A stretch of 64,000 nucleotides of DNA from Sphingomonas sp. (GTDB taxonomy: Bacteria; Pseudomonadota; Alphaproteobacteria; Sphingomonadales; Sphingomonadaceae), in NCBI RefSeq assembly GCF_030145815.1, contig NZ_JAIXHL010000009.1:1-64000 (forward strand), given 5' to 3'. The notes under the pieces were generated by a model, which saw only the letters and a program-made list of their open reading frames with translations, did no database searches and was not told the DNA's origin. Shown piece by piece: positions 1 through 9,033 of this stretch; position 1 is the stretch's first letter; the number at the start of each line of letters is the position of its first letter. A program made the position numbers and the translations under genes.

Positions 1-1
1 G

Positions 2-1903
2 CCTGACCCGTCTTCGAACACTCTCTCTAACCCTCATAATATCTGGAGTGAAATCATGGAAAACCGAAGGAAACCTGCGCCTCCCGCCACCACGCTCGAC
101 ATAAACTGCGACTGCAAAGAATATGTCATCGACTATCTCGCAAAGAGCTTCCCGGTTCGCCTGATGGCGGTGTTCACCGACGAGAACGGAAATCCCCGCT
201 CCAAGCCGATGATTGACGACGACGGTCGGCCGGTCCTGTGCCGCTCGGCACTGGTTGCGCGCGACCAAATGATCGAGCAGCTTTGCGCGCTGCCGCCAAT
301 CGCAACCGCGCTGGACGCGATCATCGAACGGTTCGGCATTGAGCAGGTCGCCGAGGTGACCGGGCGGAGCCGGCGGCTCGTGCTAGGTCCCAACGGGCGA
401 CAGAAGCTCCAGTCGCGAAGCCCGCGCGCCAACTTGGCCGAGAACCAGGCCTTCATGGATGGCGCAAAGCGTATCCTTGTCTTTTCCGACGCCGGAGGGA
501 CGGGCCGCAGCTATCATGCCGATCTTGGGGCCAGGAACCGGGCTCGGCGGGTCCACTTCTTGCTTGAGCCAGGCTGGCGAGCTGACGCGGCGATCCAAGG
601 GCTGGGCCGCACAAACCGCACCAACCAGGCCTCGGCGCCGCTGTTCCGGCCGGTGACTACCGACGTGCGTGGCGAGCGGCGCTTCATTTCCACGATTGCC
701 CGCCGCCTCGATAGCCTTGGCGCGCTCACGCGTGGACAGCGCCAGACCGGTGGACAGAATCTGTTCGATCCCGCCGACAACCTGGAGAGCAGTTACGCGA
801 AGGAAGCCCTCACCCGCTGGTTCGGGCTCCTGTTCATCGGAAAGCTCGAGGCAGTGGGATTGGCGAAGTTCCAGAAATTGACAGGATTGCGGATTGAAGG
901 GCCCGACGGCGGCATTGTTGACGACTTGCCGACGATCCAGCGCTGGCTCAACCGCATCTTGGCCCTGCCGATCGCGCTGCAGAACGCGATCTTCGACGAG
1001 TTTCTCGGCCTTGTCGAAGCGCGGGTCGACGCGGCCCGGCAAGCGGGAACGCTCGATCTCGGGGTCGAAACCATCGCGGTCGAGAGCTTCGAGGTACTGT
1101 CCGATACTGTGCTTCGCACCGATGCCGTGTCGGGGGCGACGACGCACCTCCTCGAGCTGGAGATCGCCCGAGCTCTGAACCCGCTGACACTATCGAGGCT
1201 CGACCAACTCTACGGCGTTAGCAGCCTCGGTCATCGGCAGTTGCGCAACTCCCGTTCGGGCCGGGTTGCCCTACTTGTGCCGGCGCGCAGCCTGCTGAGT
1301 GACGAGGGCGAGCGGATAGCGCGGTTCGAAATGCAACGTCCGCTAAAGCGGAAGTATTTCACCGCCGACCAGTTGGATGAGAGCAGCTGGGAGCCTCTTG
1401 ATGAGGACGAATTTCGCCGACTGTGGCAGGCCGAAGCCGACGAGGCGGCATCGAGCCTCAAGCGCGAGCGGCTCCATCTCGCGACCGGCCTGCTGCTGCC
1501 GGTCTGGGACAAGCTTCCGTCCGATCATGTGCGCGTCAGCAGGATTTGCGCCGGAGATGGCAGGTCGCTGCTCGGTCGCGAGATCCCGCTCCACTGCGTT
1601 CCCGAACTCTGCCGCGCTCTGGGCCTAGAGGTTGGCCATAATCTTTCCGCCGACGAGACCATGCAGGCCGTTCTCACGGCGGGTCGCTCGATACAATTGG
1701 CCGGCCCAGAGCAGATCACCCTGAAGCGGAGCCTCGTGAACGGCAGTCAGCGGCTCGAGCTGACGGGATGGAGCGCAGCCCGGCTTGACTGGTACAAGGC
1801 GCATGGCTGCTTCACCGAGATCATTCGGTACCAGACACGACTTTTTGTGCCGCGCGCTGAGGGAGTGGCCATTATTTCGAGGCTCGAAAGCAAACGACGA
1901 TGA
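2..1903 (+). CDS. Strawberry notch-family helicase, C-terminal part (5' end outside window)
   Basis: The frame is open to the left edge of the window, so this is the 3' part of a larger gene; an internal ATG at position 56 is unlikely to be the true start. It matches the C-terminal half of prokaryotic strawberry notch (SBNO)-like superfamily 2 helicases. Visible are a helicase-C segment (RILVFSDAGGTGRSYHAD, about residue 140 from the ATG) and the family hallmark LEPGWRADAAIQGLGRTNRT, which corresponds to helicase motif VI. A long C-terminal region of unknown role follows. Such proteins, often with an N-terminal methyltransferase part, are typical of sphingomonad conjugative elements, where their role in DNA transfer or protection is unproven. 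It is convergent with the efflux operon. Confidence 0.85.
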   Translation, partial: PDPSSNTLSNPHNIWSEIMENRRKPAPPATTLDINCDCKEYVIDYLAKSFPVRLMAVFTDENGNPRSKPMIDDDGRPVLCRSALVARDQMIEQLCALPPIATALDAIIERFGIEQVAEVTGRSRRLVLGPNGRQKLQSRSPRANLAENQAFMDGAKRILVFSDAGGTGRSYHADLGARNRARRVHFLLEPGWRADAAIQGLGRTNRTNQASAPLFRPVTTDVRGERRFISTIARRLDSLGALTRGQRQTGGQNLFDPADNLESSYAKEALTRWFGLLFIGKLEAVGLAKFQKLTGLRIEGPDGGIVDDLPTIQRWLNRILALPIALQNAIFDEFLGLVEARVDAARQAGTLDLGVETIAVESFEVLSDTVLRTDAVSGATTHLLELEIARALNPLTLSRLDQLYGVSSLGHRQLRNSRSGRVALLVPARSLLSDEGERIARFEMQRPLKRKYFTADQLDESSWEPLDEDEFRRLWQAEADEAASSLKRERLHLATGLLLPVWDKLPSDHVRVSRICAGDGRSLLGREIPLHCVPELCRALGLEVGHNLSADETMQAVLTAGRSIQLAGPEQITLKRSLVNGSQRLELTGWSAARLDWYKAHGCFTEIIRYQTRLFVPRAEGVAIISRLESKRR

Positions 1904-2222
1904 ACATTCGCGGCGGCTCTGCGCCCTTATCTAAGAGGTTAGTGTTTGATCTGACAGCAGCCAAAAGCAGATAAAAACTATTTCAGGTCTTTGGGCAGCA
2001 ATGAAAGACATGGCCACTCCGTCGTACGTGGCAACCGTCTTGCGCGTTACGTCCGGAACGGAGCTGCACCAGCAGACGTGGGCGGAAGGCAATTGAGATT
2101 ACGCAATATCGCGCCTAGCTCCTGTCGCATTCTCCTTCTGTTAACCAGGCTTCACGCTCGCGATCCTCAGTCAGCGGTTCAATTGTGCCCTGCCATGCCG
2201 CCGAGACATCTCGCCGGTTGGT
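1904..2222. other. Intergenic region between SBNO helicase and efflux operon
   Basis: About 320 bases between two convergent genes. I see no strong intrinsic terminator and no repeat marking an insertion boundary. A short plus-strand frame from ATG 2001 to TGA 2096 could encode a 31-residue peptide beginning MKDMATPSYVATVL and reads somewhat like coding sequence. It has no recognisable family and may be a gene remnant or chance. Confidence 0.4.
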
Positions 2223-3704
2223 TCAGTTGCCTTCGCGGTCCGCAACAGCCGGCGTCGTTACCGGCTCGCTCCAACCCAGGCCCAGCGATTTCTGAATCGC
2301 TATCCAGCTGTTGGTCATGGCGGCCATAGACCGGTTCAAGTCCGCTTCCGCCTGCCGGCGTTGCCGCAACGAGGTATTGAGGTCCGTCTGGGAGATCGCA
2401 CCGGCCTTGTATCGCTGTTGATTGAGGTCGGCGGCCGTATCGGCCTGCCGCTTGATCTGCGCGAGAGCAGCAACGTTGGCGCGTTGCTGACCAAATCGGG
2501 CGAGCGACTGCTCCGCGTCCTGGAACGCGCGCAGAACGATCTCGCGATAACGCTGCAACGCCTCTTCCCGCCCGGCTTCGGCCTGGTCGATCGAAGCTGC
2601 GGTACGCCCGAAATCAAGCAGGTTCCACTGCAACTGCGGCAAGGCTATTGCCGAGAGATTGCCAAGATCGAAGATGTCATCGGGCTGCGTGCCTCCGAGG
2701 CCAAGAATGCCCATGAAGGAAAGCTTCGGGAATCGAGCCGCTTCGGCCACTCCGATCCGGGCATTGGCTGCCGCAAGCGTCCGCTCGGCGGCGCGAATGT
2801 CGGGCCTTCGGGCGATCAGCGCGGCAGGGTCGCCCACGGCCACGCGCGCCGGCGGGAGAGGGATGGCCGAGGCATTCGACAATAGCTGGTCGAGACTGCC
2901 GGGTGCTTCCCCGGTGAGAACCGCCAAGGTGTCTTTCAGGACCGCGATATCCGCGGTGGCTTCCGCGATCTGCGACTTCAAAAGTTCGAGTTCGGCATTT
3001 GCGTTGCCGACGGGAAACAACGCAAGAGCGCCCTGCGTGTACCTCTGGTAAGTCAGCTCAAGGGTCTGCTGCTGCAATTGGCGCTGCTGCTCGGCAAGGT
3101 TGAGCCGCGCCTGGGCCTCCCGGAGACCCACGTAAGCCCTCGCGATTTCCGCCGTGAGCTGGACCTGCGCATCCTCCGCGTTCGCCACGCTCGCGGCGGC
3201 CTGAGCATTGGCGGCTTCGATGCGCCTCTTCTGTCCTCCGGCGAAGTCTATTTCCCAGTTCGCATTGAGCCCCACGTTATAGACGCTCAACGTGTCCTCT
3301 TCCTCGGTTTGGCTGGGCGTCCCCGGCGTTCCGGCCGGTGGGCCGCTCTGCAGGTCGAGTCCGGGTATCTTGGCCTGGATCGAGGTTGCCTGGCCGGCGA
3401 CCGACGGAAGCCGGTTCGCACGTTCCTGGCGCAGCGAGGCGCGCGCCTGGTCGATCCTAGCACGCGCGGCGGCGACGCCGGGATTTCCAGCAAGCGCGCG
3501 TGCTTCCAGGTCGTTGAGCACGGGATCGCCCAACAGCAACCACCAGTCGCTAGCGAGCGGCGCTTGCGGATCCACATCGGAACCTGCACGCAGAAAGCCA
3601 TCGGCCCCAACCGTCTTGATCGTAGGCGGTCCGGCATAATCGGGACCGGCTGTGCATGCTCCGAGAAGAGCAAAAGTGGAAAGGAGCGGAATCAGCTTGC
3701 GCAT
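2223..3704 (-). CDS. Outer-membrane efflux lipoprotein, NodT/OprM family
   Basis: Outer-membrane channel (TolC-like) of a tripartite drug efflux pump, 493 residues, the usual length for NodT/OprM proteins. The N-terminus is a lipoprotein signal with lipobox LGAC, the lipidated Cys being residue 17, followed by the family start GPDYAGP. Two outer-membrane efflux repeats follow, with the long heptad-rich helices typical of the periplasmic barrel (for example ARARIDQARASLRQERANR). It is the last gene of a leftward operon, 7 bases after the MFS transporter gene, and would form the exit duct for that pump. The substrate cannot be read from the sequence. Confidence 0.92.
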   Translation of the reverse strand: MRKLIPLLSTFALLGACTAGPDYAGPPTIKTVGADGFLRAGSDVDPQAPLASDWWLLLGDPVLNDLEARALAGNPGVAAARARIDQARASLRQERANRLPSVAGQATSIQAKIPGLDLQSGPPAGTPGTPSQTEEEDTLSVYNVGLNANWEIDFAGGQKRRIEAANAQAAASVANAEDAQVQLTAEIARAYVGLREAQARLNLAEQQRQLQQQTLELTYQRYTQGALALFPVGNANAELELLKSQIAEATADIAVLKDTLAVLTGEAPGSLDQLLSNASAIPLPPARVAVGDPAALIARRPDIRAAERTLAAANARIGVAEAARFPKLSFMGILGLGGTQPDDIFDLGNLSAIALPQLQWNLLDFGRTAASIDQAEAGREEALQRYREIVLRAFQDAEQSLARFGQQRANVAALAQIKRQADTAADLNQQRYKAGAISQTDLNTSLRQRRQAEADLNRSMAAMTNSWIAIQKSLGLGWSEPVTTPAVADREGN

Positions 3705-3711
3705 GAATATC

Positions 3712-5268
3712 TCAATGCATCGAAAGTGAGGCGTTCTTGGGCAGCGCCCGAAGAAACATCACAAGTGGAACGGTTGCGAGCGTGATCGCCCCCATGACGA
3801 AGAACACATCGTTGTAGGTCATGACGAAGGCCTCGCGTTGGATGGTGCCCGAAAGCGTTTGCAGGGCCGCCTGCGGGCTGCCCAGCGACGCAGCGAGACC
3901 ATCGAGGTACTCCTGCAAACGACTGCCATTCGCGTTGAGCGTTTCTTCCATCCGCCTGCTGTGATGCCAGAGCCGTTGGTCCTGAAACGAGGCGAGCCCG
4001 GCGAGGGCGAAAGACCCGCCCAGATTGCGTGCGGCGTTGAAGATCCCCGAAGCGTCCCCCGCATCTTCCTTGGCAACAGAGGCGACGGTCGCCTGGTTAA
4101 GGAACATCATCGTCAGGATCATCCCGATGCCGCGCAGGAACTGGCTTTCGGTGAAGACGCCGCCGCCCGATTCGGCTGTCAGGCTGATCGAGATGAAGCA
4201 GCTGAGCGCCATGATCAGCATCCCGGCTCCCACGGCGATACGGATGTGAATCCTACGGATCATGAACGGCAGAAAGGGCATCATCAGGAAGGCGGGCACG
4301 CCCATCCAGAAGATCACGAGGCCCGTCTGCAAAGCATTGTAGTCGGAGATGATCGTCAGAAATTGAGGGATCACATAAGTGGATCCATACATCACCATAC
4401 CGAGCGCTAGGGCCATGACGACCACGCTTGCGAATTGCCGGCTAAACATCAGACGAAGCTTCAATACGGGCTTTCTCGCGTAGAGCTGGCCGTAAGTCAG
4501 CAGCGCGAACCCCACGACCGCGACGATCGTGAGCTGAATGATCATCGCGGATTCGAACCACTCTTCGCGGTGTCCCTCCTCCAGTACCACCGTCAAGCCG
4601 CCGAGGCCGAGGATCATTCCCAGAATGCCTGCCCAGTCCGCCTCTCGTAGATAGACCCAGTCCGGCTTTTCGTGCGGCAGGCCGATAAACAGCAACAGGA
4701 GAAGCAGGGCGCAGACCGGGACGTTGACGAAGAAGGCATAGTGCCAGCTCAGATTCTCGGTCAGCCACCCGCCGACCAACGGTCCCATGACTGGGCCGAG
4801 GATTACCGTCATGCCAAACAAGGCCATTCCGATAGGCTGCTGCGATGGCGGCAGCCGTTTGGCGACGATCGTCATCGCGGTCGGGATAAGCGCGCCACCC
4901 ATAAAGCCCTGGCCGACGCGCCCGATGATCATTGTGGTTAAATCTGTCGCGATGCCGCAGAGGATGGAAAACGCGGTGAACGCGCTCACCGCTATGATCA
5001 GCAGGGTCCGAAGTCCGAGAAGCCGCTCCAGCCAAGCACTCAGCGGGATGATGATGATTTCGGCAACGAGAAAGGCAGTCGCAATCCAGGTGCCTTCCGT
5101 TCCGGTCGCACCAATCTCGCCTTGGATGGTGGGCAGCGCCGAATTGACGATCGAGATGTCAAGCGTCGCCAGCATTGCGCCCAGTGCACCGGCAGCCACC
5201 GCGATCCATGCGGTTGCGTCGGCGCGCTCGGAAGAACCGGCGATGCGTGTCGGCGATGCCGCTTCCAT
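3712..5268 (-). CDS. DHA2-family MFS multidrug transporter (EmrB-like)
   Basis: A 518-residue inner-membrane proton-driven exporter with about 14 predicted hydrophobic segments, the size and topology of DHA2/EmrB/QacA proteins. The N-terminal helix contains ATLDISIVNSALPTI, a variant of the DHA2 motif in TM1, and GPVMGPLVGGWL matches the antiporter motif C region. It lies between genes for an EmrA-like adaptor (6 bases upstream) and an outer-membrane channel (7 bases downstream), which makes a complete EmrAB-TolC-type system for hydrophobic drugs or uncouplers. Expression is probably controlled by the MarR regulator divergent from the operon. Confidence 0.93.
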   Translation of the reverse strand: MEAASPTRIAGSSERADATAWIAVAAGALGAMLATLDISIVNSALPTIQGEIGATGTEGTWIATAFLVAEIIIIPLSAWLERLLGLRTLLIIAVSAFTAFSILCGIATDLTTMIIGRVGQGFMGGALIPTAMTIVAKRLPPSQQPIGMALFGMTVILGPVMGPLVGGWLTENLSWHYAFFVNVPVCALLLLLLFIGLPHEKPDWVYLREADWAGILGMILGLGGLTVVLEEGHREEWFESAMIIQLTIVAVVGFALLTYGQLYARKPVLKLRLMFSRQFASVVVMALALGMVMYGSTYVIPQFLTIISDYNALQTGLVIFWMGVPAFLMMPFLPFMIRRIHIRIAVGAGMLIMALSCFISISLTAESGGGVFTESQFLRGIGMILTMMFLNQATVASVAKEDAGDASGIFNAARNLGGSFALAGLASFQDQRLWHHSRRMEETLNANGSRLQEYLDGLAASLGSPQAALQTLSGTIQREAFVMTYNDVFFVMGAITLATVPLVMFLRALPKNASLSMH

Positions 5269-5274
5269 CGTTGG

Positions 5275-6459
5275 TCAGCGCGCCCGCGCGCTGAGCGCGT
5301 TGAGTTCGCCCTTCGCGCCGCGGGTGTCGACCGTTGCCACCACCGACATGCCCGGCACCAGCAGGCGCCGGACCTCGGGCGTCGCCTGTATCGAGATCCG
5401 AACGGGGATCCGCTGGACAATCTTCGTGAAATTACCGGTGGCGTTCTGCGGCGGGAGGATGGAGAACTCGGCACCGGTCCCGGGTGCGATGCTTTCAACT
5501 CGCCCCTCGAGTTCGAGGTCGGGAAGTGCGTCGATCTCCAGAGCGACCGGCTGTCCGCGCCGGATCAAACCAAGCTGGGTTTCCTTGAAATTCGCGGTAA
5601 CATAAATCCGATCAGTCGGGACCACGCTCATGAGCCGTTGCCCTGGCTGAACGTATTGGCCGGCGCGAACCGTCAAATCGCCGACCCGCCCAGTGATGCT
5701 CGCGCGCAGCGTTGTCGCCGACAAGTTGAGACGCGCGGCTTCGAGCTGCGCGCGCGCGGCGTTCGCTTGTGAATTAGCCTGTTGGATTTGCTCGCCTAGA
5801 GTACCTAGTCGCCTCTGCGCAGCCAGAAGCCCGGCTCTCGCCGCCGCAACTTGAGCCTGCGCTTCACGGGCCTGCGCCTGTAGCTGGTCCAACTTTTCTC
5901 GAGGTTCGGCTCCGGTCGCAGCAAGCGGGCGATAGCGGGCGACCTGTTCCCCTGCGAGCGCCGCCTGCGCCGTGGCTGCCGCCAGTTGGGCGCGGGCCTG
6001 ATCGATCGCGGCATCCTGTTCGCGCTGCTGAGCGCGAACCGTGTCTGCGCCCGCCAGTGTCGCGGCAATCTGCGCAGTGACCTGGTTCGACTGCGCGCGG
6101 TAGTCGCGAATGTCTAGCTGAGCGAGCGCGTCGCCTTCCCTCACCGGCTGGTTTTCCGTGACCAGCACGCGGTCGACATATCCGGCCACTTTAGGCGCGA
6201 CCACCACGCTGTCGGCCGCAACATAGGCGTTGTCGGTCGATTGCTGATACTGTCCGTATGTCTCATTCCGGTAGTACCAGATAGCGGCCGCGATGAGTAC
6301 GAGGAGCCCGGCGAGCACCAGACCGCGCCGAACTTTTGGGTTGGAGAGCGCCTTGGGTTTATCCTTTTCGTTATCGACTTCGGCGTCGATTGCCTGTCCC
6401 ATGTCTTCGGCCATATGCCTTCGCACTCCGTAGCTGCGCCCCTGACGCGTCCGCGCCAC
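5275..6459 (-). CDS. HlyD-family efflux periplasmic adaptor (EmrA-like)
   Basis: Membrane fusion protein linking the inner-membrane exporter to the outer-membrane channel. It has a short cytoplasmic N-terminus, one transmembrane helix (GLVLAGLLVLIAAAIWYY), a biotinyl-lipoyl-like half (YVDRVLVTENQPVREGDALAQLD), a long Ala/Gln-rich coiled-coil hairpin in the middle, then the second lipoyl half and beta-barrel domain with the segment GRVGDLTVRAGQYVQPGQ. The longest frame starts at 6459, but ATG 6414 (MAEDMGQAIDAEV) is an equally plausible start. It is the first gene of the three-gene efflux operon. Confidence 0.92.
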   Translation of the reverse strand: MARTRQGRSYGVRRHMAEDMGQAIDAEVDNEKDKPKALSNPKVRRGLVLAGLLVLIAAAIWYYRNETYGQYQQSTDNAYVAADSVVVAPKVAGYVDRVLVTENQPVREGDALAQLDIRDYRAQSNQVTAQIAATLAGADTVRAQQREQDAAIDQARAQLAAATAQAALAGEQVARYRPLAATGAEPREKLDQLQAQAREAQAQVAAARAGLLAAQRRLGTLGEQIQQANSQANAARAQLEAARLNLSATTLRASITGRVGDLTVRAGQYVQPGQRLMSVVPTDRIYVTANFKETQLGLIRRGQPVALEIDALPDLELEGRVESIAPGTGAEFSILPPQNATGNFTKIVQRIPVRISIQATPEVRRLLVPGMSVVATVDTRGAKGELNALSARAR

Positions 6460-6462
6460 ATA

Positions 6463-6487
6463 GGCTTTTCACGCATATATGAAAGCC
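6463..6487. promoter_or_regulatory. Likely MarR operator between efflux operon and regulator
   Basis: The gap between the divergent efflux operon and MarR gene contains an imperfect inverted repeat: GGCTTTTCA (6463-6471) and TGAAAGCC (6480-6487) around an AT-rich core. The position between the two start codons and the size suit a MarR dimer site controlling both directions. The function is inferred from position. Confidence 0.5.
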
Positions 6488-6523
6488 CTTTACTAATTCC
6501 AGCCTCAAGGTAGCCTGCCGTTT

Positions 6524-7000
6524 ATGACTGGCCAGACGACGAGCCCCAATCTCGGAAGCATCGTAAACGACGATGATCGCGCCATTTTCCTGATGGACGA
6601 AATCAGCCGGGCGGCACGAAGAGCATTCGACGAACGCACCCAGCCCATGGGGCTGAACCGTACTCAGTGGAGGGTGCTGGCCCAGCTCATTAAGGATCCG
6701 TCGCTAAATCAATCGGACATCGCCAGGCAGCTCGAACTCGAGTCGGCTACTGTTGGTCTCGCTGTCACGGCATTATGCGATCAGGGATACATCATCCGTC
6801 GCCGCGACAGGAGCGATGGCCGGGCCTGGCAGCTCGACCTGACGAGGAAGGTTGAGGACATCCTGCCCGAACTCAGGAGCGCCGCTGACGCGACACATGA
6901 GAAGTTATGGGCAGGGGTGTCCCCAGCACAGAAAGATGCTCTGGCCGACGTGTTGGCAATCATGAGCGCAAACGCACGTGGACTGCTCGCAGATGCCTGA
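6524..7000 (+). CDS. MarR-family transcriptional regulator of the efflux operon
   Basis: A 158-residue winged helix-turn-helix protein. The family core is clear: the region around LNRTQWRVLAQLIKDPSLNQ, the recognition part DIARQLELESATVGLAVTAL, and the wing IIRRRDRSDGRAWQLDLT. It is divergent from the EmrAB/OprM-like operon and most probably represses it until a ligand binds, as EmrR/MarR proteins do. The final codons overlap the following UbiB-like gene by 8 bases, so the two are translated together. Confidence 0.9.
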   Translation: MTGQTTSPNLGSIVNDDDRAIFLMDEISRAARRAFDERTQPMGLNRTQWRVLAQLIKDPSLNQSDIARQLELESATVGLAVTALCDQGYIIRRRDRSDGRAWQLDLTRKVEDILPELRSAADATHEKLWAGVSPAQKDALADVLAIMSANARGLLADA

Positions 7001-8588
7001 CCCGCCTGTTCCGACATTGAGCGATAGTCGCCGTCTGGCGCAGGTGATCGGCATTCTTGGAAGACACGGTCTGAACGGCCTTTCGGCAAGTCTCGGGATC
7101 GGGCGGAGCCGCGGGGATGTGGCTCCTCCGCGACCCGACGCGGTCGTTTCTGCACTGCGCGAGATCGGCCCTGTCGCAGTCAAGTTCGGCCAGGTTCTGG
7201 CAATGCGGAGCGACATGCTCCCACCCGAATGGACCACTGCGCTCGCGACTCTGCAAGATCGAGTCCCGGCCGTGCCATTTGCCGAAGTTCAGCATTCGCT
7301 TGAAGCGGCATTGAGCGCGCCGGTCTCCGACTATTTCGAATACTTCGACGAGACGCCGCTTGCTGCAGGGTCCATCGCGCAGGTCCACGCCGCAGTGCGC
7401 AGGGATGGCGCTCCTGTAATCATCAAGATCAGGCGCCCCGGTATCGAGGAGATCGTGGACGCCGACCTTCGTCTGCTCCGGCGGCTTGCCCGTCTGGCGC
7501 AGCGGGTCAATCCCGCGATCGCCCGCCAGCGCCCCGATGAACTTCTGCGGTTCTTTGCCGAGAGCCTGGACCGCGAGATGGATCTTTCAGCGGAAGGGAA
7601 CGCCAGCGACGAGATTGGCGCATTCCTGGCCGGTCTCGGCGTGGAGACGGCCCGCTTTGATTGGGAGGCCACCGGAAGGAGCATCAATATTCAGGAGCGG
7701 GTCGATGGCCTGCCTGCGACCGAGCTGGAGCAGCCGCGCGCCGCGGGCATCGACATGGCGCAAGTGGCGCGAACCTACGCCCAGGCCGTCTTGCAAATGA
7801 TCGTGATCAACGGTCGTTTTCATGCGGATCCCCATCCCGGCAACATCCTGATCAAAACGGACGGCACCGTCATCTTCATTGACTTCGGCGCCGTCGGGAC
7901 ACTGCTGCCTCATCGCCGCGACGAACTCGTAGACCTTTCGCTCGCGATCGCGGGTGAAGACACGGCCACTCTGGCACGCATTCTCCTGCGTTGGGCCGGC
8001 GACCCTCCCGTCGATCGCGAAGCACTCGCCCGTGCACTTGCGGGACTGATTGATCGGTTTAAGGCGTCGGTGCTTGACCAGATCGATCTCGGCGAGGTGT
8101 TCTCCGACGTGTTCCGCCTGTTGCGGGAGTTCGAGCTGTCGCTACCTCCAGACCTCGCGTTGATGTTGCGCACGCTGCTTACGGCGGAAGGTTTCGTGCG
8201 GCGCATCGACCCCCGGTTCGACATCGGCGCGGAACTGGCCCCGATCGCTAGGAAATTGCTTCGCGAACGCGTCGGATTTGGAGAACTGCGTGACAAGGCG
8301 CGTCGCACGGCCGCGCTTTTGGGGCGGGCAGTGCTGAATGCCCCCGAACTCGTGTCAGAGCTGGAGAAGATCGTGCGATCGGGCCGGTTGCCGATCAGCC
8401 TCGACCGCCGGGATCTAGAGTTTCTGGTGAGCGGCGGTCGCCATCGGCCTCTCGCTGGTCATCATGTCATTTCTGCTGCCCTTATTATCGCGGCAGCCAT
8501 TCTATCAGAGGGACAGCCAACGCTGGCCGGAGCATGCGCATTTCTCTCGACTGCGATAATCGCAGTCGGATGGTTTCGTCGGAAATGA
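6993..8588 (+). CDS. ABC1/AarF/UbiB-family atypical kinase
   Basis: A UbiB-like protein of 531 residues from ATG 6993; this start overlaps the MarR stop by 8 bases and is preferred over ATG 6978 inside marR. Family motifs are present: the KFGQ invariant motif (about residue 64), AAGSIAQVHAA (the ATP-binding Ala-rich loop), a VIIKIRRPG lysine, the catalytic HADPHPGNI (about 276) and the metal-binding FIDFGAVG (about 295). Two hydrophobic segments near the C-terminus suggest membrane anchoring. UbiB proteins have ATPase activity linked to ubiquinone or other lipid handling. A copy in a drug-responsive MarR operon on a mobile element is unusual and its role here is unknown. Confidence 0.88.
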   Translation: MPDPPVPTLSDSRRLAQVIGILGRHGLNGLSASLGIGRSRGDVAPPRPDAVVSALREIGPVAVKFGQVLAMRSDMLPPEWTTALATLQDRVPAVPFAEVQHSLEAALSAPVSDYFEYFDETPLAAGSIAQVHAAVRRDGAPVIIKIRRPGIEEIVDADLRLLRRLARLAQRVNPAIARQRPDELLRFFAESLDREMDLSAEGNASDEIGAFLAGLGVETARFDWEATGRSINIQERVDGLPATELEQPRAAGIDMAQVARTYAQAVLQMIVINGRFHADPHPGNILIKTDGTVIFIDFGAVGTLLPHRRDELVDLSLAIAGEDTATLARILLRWAGDPPVDREALARALAGLIDRFKASVLDQIDLGEVFSDVFRLLREFELSLPPDLALMLRTLLTAEGFVRRIDPRFDIGAELAPIARKLLRERVGFGELRDKARRTAALLGRAVLNAPELVSELEKIVRSGRLPISLDRRDLEFLVSGGRHRPLAGHHVISAALIIAAAILSEGQPTLAGACAFLSTAIIAVGWFRRK

Positions 8589-8619
8589 AGACGCCTGGAT
8601 ATCGTCCAGAATTGCCGAA

Positions 8620-9033
8620 TCAGCCAACATAGGCACCCCGGCCACTTGCGAGCAGTCGCTGCGTCCGATCCTCGATTTTGGTCTCCGCGACGCTCAATTT
8701 CTTGCCGAGTTTGACGAGACTGCCAATTGCGCGCAGTGGACCGGAGGTGGCAGGACGGTGAAAATCGACGCGAAGGTCGGCGGTCGCCCGTGCGGTGCCG
8801 CCCAGCGCGTTGACGGTGTAGAGTCCGGTCAGGTCGATCAACGCCGACAAGATGCCGCCATGCGCCGACCCGATCATCGGGTTGGAGACGATCTCGTCCC
8901 GCCACGGCATTTCGAGGACCAGTTCCCGCTCGGTCAAATCGACAATATCGAGGCCGAGCCAGCGGTGAAACGGCGCGATGTGGAGCATCTTGCGGAGTTC
9001 GGCGAGTTCGGGCCTCTCGGTGCGGCTAGTCAT
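8620..9033 (-). CDS. PaaI-family hotdog thioesterase
   Basis: A 137-residue single hotdog-fold protein. The conserved helix region GSAHGGILSALIDLTGLYTV carries the His-Gly-Gly and Asp features of PaaI/YigI-type acyl-CoA thioesterases, and the C-terminal strands contain RATADLRVDFHRPATSGPL, typical of the fold. It probably hydrolyses an acyl-CoA or aryl-CoA thioester in the cytoplasm. Its start overlaps the stop of the upstream alpha/beta hydrolase in an ATGA junction, so the two are co-translated and may act on related compounds. Convergent with the UbiB-like gene, 31 bases apart. Confidence 0.87.
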   Translation of the reverse strand: MTSRTERPELAELRKMLHIAPFHRWLGLDIVDLTERELVLEMPWRDEIVSNPMIGSAHGGILSALIDLTGLYTVNALGGTARATADLRVDFHRPATSGPLRAIGSLVKLGKKLSVAETKIEDRTQRLLASGRGAYVG

